From Eisenbergiella sp963559585 (GTDB lineage Bacteria > Bacillota > Clostridia > Lachnospirales > Lachnospiraceae), in assembly GCA_963559585.1 (NCBI GenBank), contig CAUWLJ010000016.1, forward strand, positions 1-48,917: a DNA stretch of 48,917 bases, read 5' to 3'. How positions within the stretch are numbered: the first letter of the stretch is position 1; every line of letters starts with the position of its first letter. Position numbers and translations under genes: made by a program. Positions 43,320 through 48,917 of the stretch are shown piece after piece. The notes beneath the pieces are model-generated. The model worked only from the letters and a program-made list of their open reading frames with translations, searched no databases and was not told where the DNA came from.

Positions 43320-43577
43320 GAAAATAAGCCTGATGGATTATTTATGGATAACAGTTTTATGCCGGAGCGTCACAAAACCGTGTGGACCGCAGGCGGGAAA
43401 CGTTACTGTTCACGGCAGGCCCGTAAACAGTAACTTTCGCGGGCCTATTGAAAGTTTTTGCTGCGCAAAAGAGGCCCGCTCACTCCTGAATCACATTCTT
43501 ACGCCTCAAACGGCAGGCGTTTGAGGCTGCTGTGAACAGTAACCGGGAAACCACATGCTCGTTTTCTCGCAGCGGCC
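43320..43577. repeat. Structured element upstream of GH43 paralog 2
   Basis: Starts with the GAAAATAAGCCTGATGG and GCCGGAGCGTCACAAAAC segments shared with 15885-16009 and ends with the shared GAAACCACATG...TTTTCTC...GCGGCC segment. Between them lies an insertion bounded by a 12-bp inverted repeat GTTACTGTTCAC (43402-43413) and GTGAACAGTAAC (43532-43543), which contains two more stems: GCGGGCCT/AGGCCCGC (43439-43479) and GCCTCAAACG/CGTTTGAGGC (43503-43527). It lies upstream of the promoter at 43584, so it is not part of that transcript's leader. Confidence 0.7.
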
Positions 43578-43583
43578 TCAGGA

Positions 43584-43612
43584 TTGACAGAGTTAAGAAA
43601 AAATTTTATAAT
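43584..43612 (+). promoter_or_regulatory. Sigma-A promoter of the GH43/esterase/GH39 operon
   Basis: Consensus TTGACA (43584-43589) and TATAAT (43607-43612) with an ideal 17-base spacer, 43 bases before the GH43 start. A LacI-type operator begins 12 bases past the -10 box. Confidence 0.88.
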
Positions 43613-43624
43613 AAGGACAGCACA

Positions 43625-43636
43625 TTTAACGTTAAA
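43625..43636. promoter_or_regulatory. LacI-type operator TTTAACGTTAAA (perfect palindrome)
   Basis: Fully symmetric 12-mer at the predicted start of transcription. It is the symmetric version of the operators at 21595-21606 and 23084-23095, linking this operon to the same LacI-family repressor. Confidence 0.78.
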
Positions 43637-43654
43637 CATAAAGAGGAGGAAAAA

Positions 43655-45349
43655 ATGGTCGAGTATGAAAGAGGGAAGGCCCTGCTGGCTGTATACATCA
43701 GGCGGGCAGAGCCGGGGGTATATCCGGACGGCCTTGCGCGCAGCATCCATTTTGCGGTAAAACGGGATGGCGGCGCTTATGAGGCGCTGAATTCGGGCTA
43801 TGGCATCCTGTTTGCCCAGGGCACAATCACGGAACAGAACACGATCTGTCCGAAGTGCGTTTCATGCCCTGCCGTGACGGTAAGGCCGGACGGAACCTAT
43901 GCCGTCACGGCGAAGCGTGTGGAAGAGGATGGCAGTGAAGATCAGGAGAGCCGGGGGAAGGTGCTCCTGTGGCTGACGGAGGATTTTATCCATTTCACGG
44001 AATGCGGGCTGGTGGACGAGAAGGCGAATGCCGCGGCGGCGGGAGACAAGGTATCCTGCGGGGAAGATATGCCTGTACCTGATGCGCTGGAGGCGAGTGT
44101 GTGCAGGGTTCCTGCGGCTGTCTGCGACCGGGCCGCCGTTTACTGGGGGAAGCTTTTCAACATCCAGATCAGGCTGCCTGACCAGGTGTGCGTATCCGAT
44201 GCGCGGGAGCTTGCCGGCGTGAAAGCCGAGGCGGTGTATTCCGACGGCTCTACGGTGGAGAAGCCGGTGGACTGGGAGCTGTCCGGTATCGATCTTTCAA
44301 GGGAAGGGGAGTACACGGTAAAGGGGCAGGTGAGAAGTCCTTACTATCCGTTCCCGCTGGATACGGGCTGGGGAGATCCGGTGATCCTTCCCTGGGAGGG
44401 AAAATATTACTATATCGCGACCAACGATAACCTGGACGACGTGGGCTTCTATGTAAGAGAGGCGGATCGGCCGGAGGAGCTGTTTGCGGAGGGGATCGGG
44501 CAGCATGTGATCCTGGACTACGACGAGGAGAGGGAATTCATCCAGACCTTCTGGGCGCCGGAATTCCATGTGATCGGCGGGAGGCTCTATATCCTGTTTG
44601 CCGTGGGCCCGAAGGAATGGGGGCCTCAGTGCCATCTGATGCGTCTGAAGGAGGGCGGCAGGATCACCGATCCGAAGTCCTGGGAGGAGCCGGTGAAGAT
44701 CCTGAAAAAAGACGGGACTGCCCTGTGCGAAAAGGGGATCAGTCTGGATATGACCTATATCAGGGGAAATGAGCGTTCCTATGTGGTCTGGTCCTATCGG
44801 GAACATATCGGATCGCCCCTGGATACCGGTTCCATGCTGTATATTGCTGAAATAGACGAGAAGACACCCTGGATCCTGAAGAGCGACCCGGTGCTCCTGT
44901 CAAGACCCTTATACGGCTGGGAGAACACGGAGGGCACCATCAACAACGAAGGCCCTCATGCCTTTGTGGCGGACGGAACCGTATACCTGACCTATTCCGG
45001 AGGCGCTGCCAACGGCTACACCTATGTGGTGGGGCTTTTGTGCGCGGATACGTCTGCGGATCTTCTGGAGCTGGCTAACTGGAAGAAGAGCCAGACGCCT
45101 GTGCTGTCCTTTTACAGCGTGGAGGGCGTGTACGGGCCCGGTCACAATTCCTTCTTTGTTGACCCTGACGGCAATCTGATGATCGCCTACCACGGGGAGA
45201 CGGCGATCGATAAGAAATTAAGATGTCCCGGTATTCACAGAGTGCATTTCGACCTGCAGGGAAGGCCCAGGTTCGATCTGTCTCCGGCCAGGGATCTGAA
45301 GGAGGAGTTAAAGAACGTAACCCTGAGGGTGACGGTGAAGAAGGGCTGA
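43655..45349 (+). CDS. GH43-family protein with internal Ig-like domain, paralog 2
   Basis: A 564-residue paralog of the 16048 gene with the same order: an uncharacterised N-terminal region (1-165), a group-4 Ig-like domain (about 180-235; AGVKAEAVYSDGSTVEK) and a GH43 propeller (238-555). Proposed general base is Asp241 (GWGDPVILP) and general acid Glu432 (INNEGPHAFV); WAPEFHV and GPGHNSF are also present. No signal peptide. The start at 43655 follows AGAGGAGG; the longer frame from 43532 runs across the promoter and operator and is rejected. First gene of an operon with a type-B esterase and GH39 xylosidase, so a role in arabinoxylan side-chain or backbone removal is likely. Confidence 0.86.
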   Translation: MVEYERGKALLAVYIRRAEPGVYPDGLARSIHFAVKRDGGAYEALNSGYGILFAQGTITEQNTICPKCVSCPAVTVRPDGTYAVTAKRVEEDGSEDQESRGKVLLWLTEDFIHFTECGLVDEKANAAAAGDKVSCGEDMPVPDALEASVCRVPAAVCDRAAVYWGKLFNIQIRLPDQVCVSDARELAGVKAEAVYSDGSTVEKPVDWELSGIDLSREGEYTVKGQVRSPYYPFPLDTGWGDPVILPWEGKYYYIATNDNLDDVGFYVREADRPEELFAEGIGQHVILDYDEEREFIQTFWAPEFHVIGGRLYILFAVGPKEWGPQCHLMRLKEGGRITDPKSWEEPVKILKKDGTALCEKGISLDMTYIRGNERSYVVWSYREHIGSPLDTGSMLYIAEIDEKTPWILKSDPVLLSRPLYGWENTEGTINNEGPHAFVADGTVYLTYSGGAANGYTYVVGLLCADTSADLLELANWKKSQTPVLSFYSVEGVYGPGHNSFFVDPDGNLMIAYHGETAIDKKLRCPGIHRVHFDLQGRPRFDLSPARDLKEELKNVTLRVTVKKG

Positions 45350-45353
45350 AAAC

Positions 45354-45402
45354 GTAAGAACCCGGAAAAAGTAAGAGTCCGGAAAAGTAAGAAACCGGAA
45401 GG
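45354..45402 (+). repeat. Three tandem 16-17-base repeats
   Basis: Three head-to-tail units beginning GTAAGA and containing CCGGAA (45354-45370, 45371-45386, 45387-45402) directly after the GH43 stop. No function is evident; the array could vary in copy number. Confidence 0.7.
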
Positions 45403-45430
45403 ACAGGGCCGGTGACCGGACGGGGAATGG

Positions 45431-45468
45431 CGCGGCCGGAGTAAAAGCGCTCCGGCATGGAGGTAAAT
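45431..45468 (+). promoter_or_regulatory. Hairpin/Shine-Dalgarno module, copy 2
   Basis: GGCCGGAG and GCTCCGGC form a stem just before GGAGG (45459-45463), nearly identical to the sequence before the 16048 gene. The ATG at 45457 lies inside the module, which supports 45469 as the true start. Confidence 0.65.
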
Positions 45469-46971
45469 ATGTTAAAAACAGTCAAGACGGAAAACGGGTT
45501 TGTGCGGGGGCTTCCGGCAGCAGATCCCAGGATCATTTCTTTTAAGGGGATCCCGTTTGCGGCTCCCCCGGTGGGGAAGCTCCGCTGGAGAGCGCCGCAG
45601 CCTGCAGCCGACTGGGAGGGCGTAAGGGACTGCCTGGAATTTGCGCCCATTTCCATGCAGAGCATTCCCGGGCTTGACCCGGATATGATCTATACCAGGG
45701 AGTGGAACGTGGATCCCCAGATTCCCATGGACGAGGACTGCCTGTATCTGAACGTGTGGACGCCCGCAAAGAGCGCGGACGAGAAGCTGCCCGTGTACGT
45801 GTGGTTTTTCGGGGGCGGCCTGCAGTGGGGCAATGCGGCGGAGATGGAGTTTGACGGGGAACGCCTGGCAAGGCGGGGGATCGTGGTGGTGACCATCACC
45901 TACAGGCTGAACGTATTCGGCTTCCTGGCCCACCCGGAGGTATGGGCGGAGAACCCGGAGGCTCCCGCCAACTTCGGCAATCTGGATCAGCAGTACGCGC
46001 TGTTCTGGACGAAAAGGAACATCGCGGCCTTTGGAGGCGATGCGGATAACATCACCATCGGCGGCCAGTCCGCAGGAGGCGGAAGCGTGCTGACCCAGTT
46101 AAACTGTGAAAAAAATAAGGGATACATCCAGAAGGCTATCGTGGAGAGCGGTATTTTCCATGATCCCTATCAGGACAGGATGAAGCTGACCAGGGAGCAG
46201 GCCCTGGAGCAGGGAGAGCGCTTCTTTGAGTATCTGGGCGTGAAAAACCTGGAGGAGGCCAGAGCCCTTCCCGCAGAGTATATCCGGGATAAAAACGACG
46301 CCTTCGGTGCATTCTGGGGCACGATCCCAGACGGGGTGTATCAGACCGATACCTATTGGAACAACATGGCGGCCGGGAAGTTTCTGGACGTGCCGATCCT
46401 GACAGGCTATACCTTCGATGAGTTTTTGACAGAGCCTGCGGCAAAGGACTGGGAGGGACTGTCCCAAATGGCGGAGGAGAGGCTGGGCGGGCAGGCTCAG
46501 GAGTTCCTTTCCCTGATCCGGGCGGGGAGTGAGGATGCTGCACAGGCGGCTGCCAATGCCCGCATCAGCTCCGTGGAGCTTGGAATCCGCAGGATGGAGG
46601 AGCTTCTCAGACGAAACGGAGCCAAGGCTCCCATGTATCTCTACGGCTTCGGCCCCGAGATTCCCGGATGGGACAATCCGGGCTCCTTCCACTCCGTGGA
46701 TCTGTGGTTCTTCTTTGAAACCCTGGCCAAATGCTGGCGGCCCTTTACCGGAAAGCATTATGATCTGGCCAGATGGATGTGCAATTACTGGGCGGAATTT
46801 ATTAAGAAGGGCGATCCTAACGGCCTGGACGCGGACGGAAGCCAGATGCCGGAGTGGAACGCATTCTCGGCGGAGAAGCCCATGCGGATGACCTTCCGGG
46901 ACAGCGCAGGGGAGGAACCCTGGCCGGAAGGAGAGCTGATGAGGTTCTTCCGGGAATATTTTAACCGCTGA
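45469..46971 (+). CDS. Type-B carboxylesterase
   Basis: A 500-residue alpha/beta-hydrolase of the carboxylesterase type-B family. Landmarks: FKGIPFAAPPVGKLRW (25-40), EDCLYLNVW, nucleophile Ser201 in GGQSAGGGS, the acidic residue at 317-318 (TFDEF) and His408 (SFHSVDLW). No signal peptide, so it is intracellular. In this operon it most likely removes acetyl or hydroxycinnamoyl groups from imported xylo-oligosaccharides; a detoxifying esterase is a less likely alternative. The start at 45469 follows GGAGG. It lies between the GH43 paralog and GH39. Confidence 0.9.
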   Translation: MLKTVKTENGFVRGLPAADPRIISFKGIPFAAPPVGKLRWRAPQPAADWEGVRDCLEFAPISMQSIPGLDPDMIYTREWNVDPQIPMDEDCLYLNVWTPAKSADEKLPVYVWFFGGGLQWGNAAEMEFDGERLARRGIVVVTITYRLNVFGFLAHPEVWAENPEAPANFGNLDQQYALFWTKRNIAAFGGDADNITIGGQSAGGGSVLTQLNCEKNKGYIQKAIVESGIFHDPYQDRMKLTREQALEQGERFFEYLGVKNLEEARALPAEYIRDKNDAFGAFWGTIPDGVYQTDTYWNNMAAGKFLDVPILTGYTFDEFLTEPAAKDWEGLSQMAEERLGGQAQEFLSLIRAGSEDAAQAAANARISSVELGIRRMEELLRRNGAKAPMYLYGFGPEIPGWDNPGSFHSVDLWFFFETLAKCWRPFTGKHYDLARWMCNYWAEFIKKGDPNGLDADGSQMPEWNAFSAEKPMRMTFRDSAGEEPWPEGELMRFFREYFNR

Positions 46972-47016
46972 CAGGAATGGCAGACAGCAGCATTGCCAGG
47001 GGACTGAAATGTGTAT

Positions 47017-47049
47017 GCCGGGGGCAAACGCTCCGGCAGGGAGGTAAAT
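47017..47049 (+). promoter_or_regulatory. Hairpin/Shine-Dalgarno module, copy 3
   Basis: GCCGGGG (47017-47023) and CTCCGGC (47031-47037) form a stem (one wobble) right before GGGAGG (47039-47044). It is a shorter version of the modules before the 16048 and 45469 genes and supports the start at 47050. Confidence 0.6.
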
Positions 47050-48561
47050 ATGAATCAGAAAAGCTATGTGATCGAGAAGGACGCCGCCGTATTTTTCAAT
47101 AACCAGGTGGACTACTGCGTGGGCACCGGCCGTATGGGGCTGGCGCTGCAGAAGGAGTATCAGGAGCAGCTTGCCCTGGTGCAGGAGGAGATCGGGTTTT
47201 CCCATATCAGAGGCCATGGCCTGTTTTCCGACGACATGGGAATCTACCGGGAATACGAGGACGAAAACGGAGAAAAGCATGCGGAGTACAGCTTCACCTA
47301 TCTGGATCTGGTGATGGACAGCTATCTGAAGCTGAACATCCGCCCGTTCCTGGAGCTGGGCTTTATGCCCAAAAAGCTGGCCAGCGGCGACCAGACCGTT
47401 TTTTACTGGAAGGGAAATGTGACCCCGCCCACAAGCTATGAGGGGTGGTGCGCCATGGTACAGGCCACTCTCCGCCATCTGATGGAGCGCTACGGAGCGG
47501 ACGAGGTGACCGCATGGCCCATTGAGGTATGGAATGAGCCCAATCTGCCGGGATTCTGGAAGGGTGCGGACATGGAGGAATATTTTAAACTGTTTGCACG
47601 CACCTTTGCAGCCATAAAGGAGGTGGATTCCCGTTTCCGCGTGGGAGGCCCTGCTATCTGCGGCGTGGAGGATGAAAAGTGGATCCGCTGCTTCCTGGAG
47701 TTCTGCCAAAAGGAAGCCATTCCGGTGGATTTTGTGACCCGCCATCACTATACCACGGAGGTTCCCGATCCGGTGGGACACTACGGCTATGTGAAGCTGC
47801 GCGAGCCGGAGGAGGGCTTTGCCAATCTTCAGAGCACCAGGGATATTGTGGACAGCTTTGAGGAATATAAGGGGAAAGAAATCCATATCACGGAATTCAA
47901 CACCTCCTATGTGCCCAACTGCCCGCTTCATGACACCAATCAGAACGCGGCCTATATTGCCCATCAGCTTTCCCGCCTGGGAGACATGAACGAGTCCTAC
48001 TCCTACTGGACCTTCGGCGATATTTTCGAGGAGTTCGGTGTTCCCTTTACCCCCTTCCACGGAGGCTTCGGCCTGGTGGCAAACGGCGGGATTCCCAAGC
48101 CCACCTTCTGGTCCTTCAAATTCTTCAAGGATCTGAAGGGAGGAGACTGTGTGCACCGCTCCGACGATGCTGTGATCGTGAGGTGGCAGGACGGCAGCTA
48201 CCGCGGCGTGGCCTGGAACCGCACGATGGACGGAACCGGGGAGGAGCTGGAGCTTAGCTTCGCCCTTCCTGTGGAGGAAAAGGAGTATTGTGTGGTGACG
48301 AAGACCGTTGACGAGGACACCTGCAATCCCTTAAAGCTTTGGCATGACCTGGGAGAGCCCTCCCACCTGTCGGAGGCGCAGAAAAAGCTTCTGAAGGAAG
48401 GCGCAAGGCCGCTGGCGGCGACTTCCAGAGGAAACACCGCGGAGGGCAGCGCACAGGTGAAGCTGACCGTCAGGGAGAACGGAGTGGTTTCCTTTGAGGT
48501 GCTTCCCGTGAAGGGCGGAAGCGACAGAGGCTATGACTATCACAGGGCAGTAGGAAAATAA
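47050..48561 (+). CDS. xynB: Beta-xylosidase, GH39
   Basis: A 503-residue GH39 retaining beta-xylosidase with the usual TIM barrel and C-terminal beta-sandwich. The acid/base is Glu163 (IEVWNEPNLPGFW) and the nucleophile Glu282 (HITEFNTSY), close to the positions known in the thermophilic XynB enzymes. It releases xylose from the non-reducing end of xylo-oligosaccharides in the cytoplasm. The start at 47050 follows GGGAGG; the frame from 47011 would include the hairpin module. Last gene of the LacI-controlled operon; a strong terminator follows. Confidence 0.94.
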   Translation: MNQKSYVIEKDAAVFFNNQVDYCVGTGRMGLALQKEYQEQLALVQEEIGFSHIRGHGLFSDDMGIYREYEDENGEKHAEYSFTYLDLVMDSYLKLNIRPFLELGFMPKKLASGDQTVFYWKGNVTPPTSYEGWCAMVQATLRHLMERYGADEVTAWPIEVWNEPNLPGFWKGADMEEYFKLFARTFAAIKEVDSRFRVGGPAICGVEDEKWIRCFLEFCQKEAIPVDFVTRHHYTTEVPDPVGHYGYVKLREPEEGFANLQSTRDIVDSFEEYKGKEIHITEFNTSYVPNCPLHDTNQNAAYIAHQLSRLGDMNESYSYWTFGDIFEEFGVPFTPFHGGFGLVANGGIPKPTFWSFKFFKDLKGGDCVHRSDDAVIVRWQDGSYRGVAWNRTMDGTGEELELSFALPVEEKEYCVVTKTVDEDTCNPLKLWHDLGEPSHLSEAQKKLLKEGARPLAATSRGNTAEGSAQVKLTVRENGVVSFEVLPVKGGSDRGYDYHRAVGK

Positions 48562-48585
48562 AGATTTTTACAAAGAGGCTTGTAC

Positions 48586-48626
48586 GCCTCCGGAGGCCGG
48601 GGTTTCCTGGCTTTCGGGGGCTTTTT
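48586..48626 (+). terminator. Rho-independent terminator after GH39
   Basis: Arms 48586-48598 and 48609-48621 pair fully using three G-U wobbles, loop of ten, then TTTTT (48622-48626). It closes the xylan island as seen in this window. Confidence 0.82.
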
Positions 48627-48729
48627 GAGTGGTGGGGGAGGAATGGATTTGGGTATTTTTACGGGTTTACAGAGGAGGAGAGATTTGTTAATATGCTGAC
48701 ATCAAAGAGAGAGGAAAGGAGGCGGCTGG

Positions 48730-48917
48730 ATGTCAGAGAAGGAAATGCTTGGCATGATACTGGAGAAGATTTCCGTCATGGACGAAGGGTTCACGGAATT
48801 GAGGAGTGATGTGGGGGAGCTGAAGGACAGTGCTGAGCGTCTGGAGAACAGCGTGGAACGCCTGGGAGCCCGGGTGGATGAGCTGGGAAACCAGGTTGAG
48901 CACCTGGACAATCGGGT
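48730..48917 (+). CDS. Coiled-coil protein, partial at the window edge
   Basis: The first 62 residues of an open frame that runs off the window. The start follows AAAGGAGG. The visible part (MSEKEMLGMILEKISVMDEG, then ELRSDVGELKDSAERLENSV and onward) shows heptad spacing of Leu/Val with repeated LxxxVxxLxxxV units, a clear coiled coil. Proteins like this are often annotated only as hypothetical. Function is unknown and the C-terminal part is outside the window. Confidence 0.7.
   Translation, partial: MSEKEMLGMILEKISVMDEGFTELRSDVGELKDSAERLENSVERLGARVDELGNQVEHLDNR

Noticed and set aside
43532..43654. N-terminal extension of GH43 paralog 2
   Set aside because: It would place the promoter and the LacI operator inside the coding region; the AGAGGAGG site supports 43655.
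46099..48156. A 685-codon open frame on the minus strand
   Set aside because: Antisense to the type-B esterase and GH39 genes; it spans their intergenic gap and shows no family motif.

Overview
The window reads as a chromosomal segment of a fairly GC-rich, carbohydrate-fermenting Gram-positive anaerobe, most like a gut Lachnospiraceae (Bacillota). Reasons: strong Shine-Dalgarno sequences before nearly every gene, Bacillota-style regulators (YesM/YesN-type two-component pair, AraC, LacI, MarR), lipoprotein solute-binding proteins with LplB/LplC-type ABC permeases, and hydrolases without signal peptides. The genus is an inference. No tRNA, rRNA, CRISPR array, transposase or phage gene was seen.

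Layout. (1) 344-4509: a fucoside cassette (zinc alcohol dehydrogenase, aldo/keto reductase, FucU mutarotase, GH29 alpha-L-fucosidase) closed by a terminator and a hairpin-rich repeat. (2) 4900-9912: a NUDIX hydrolase, a glycosyltransferase-2 fused to a winged-helix domain, a response regulator with a degenerate phosphorylation site, and a MarR/MATE operon whose promoter carries a perfect 20-bp inverted repeat. (3) 9946-15764: an AraC regulator divergent from a GH42 beta-galactosidase, then an MBOAT/SGNH O-acyltransferase pair. (4) 16048-48561: a large arabinoxylan-oligosaccharide utilisation island. The window ends in a partial coiled-coil gene.

The island holds two three-gene ABC importers without ATPase genes (23358-27106 and 37166-40873), and a set of apparently cytoplasmic enzymes: a GH10 xylanase fused to a GH120 beta-xylosidase-like beta-helix, a GH43_12-like enzyme, GH51 arabinofuranosidase, GH8 Rex-type exo-oligoxylanase, GH39 beta-xylosidase, a second GH43 with an SGNH esterase, two paralogous GH43 proteins with an internal Ig-like domain, and a type-B carboxylesterase. 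The logic is to import decorated xylo-oligosaccharides whole, remove acyl and arabinosyl groups, and trim the backbone from both ends inside the cell.

Regulation is partly legible. A LacI-family gene (21640-22692) has a palindrome TTTATCGTTAAA at its own promoter. The same half-sites recur just downstream of strong sigma-A promoters before the first ABC operon and before the GH43/esterase/GH39 operon, so these probably form one LacI regulon. A YesM/YesN-type kinase/regulator pair precedes the second importer and probably senses its substrate. Two nine-G tracts, one in the promoter spacer of the first importer and one inside the YesN-type regulator, are candidate phase-variation sites. Several families of palindromic intergenic repeats decorate the gene boundaries.
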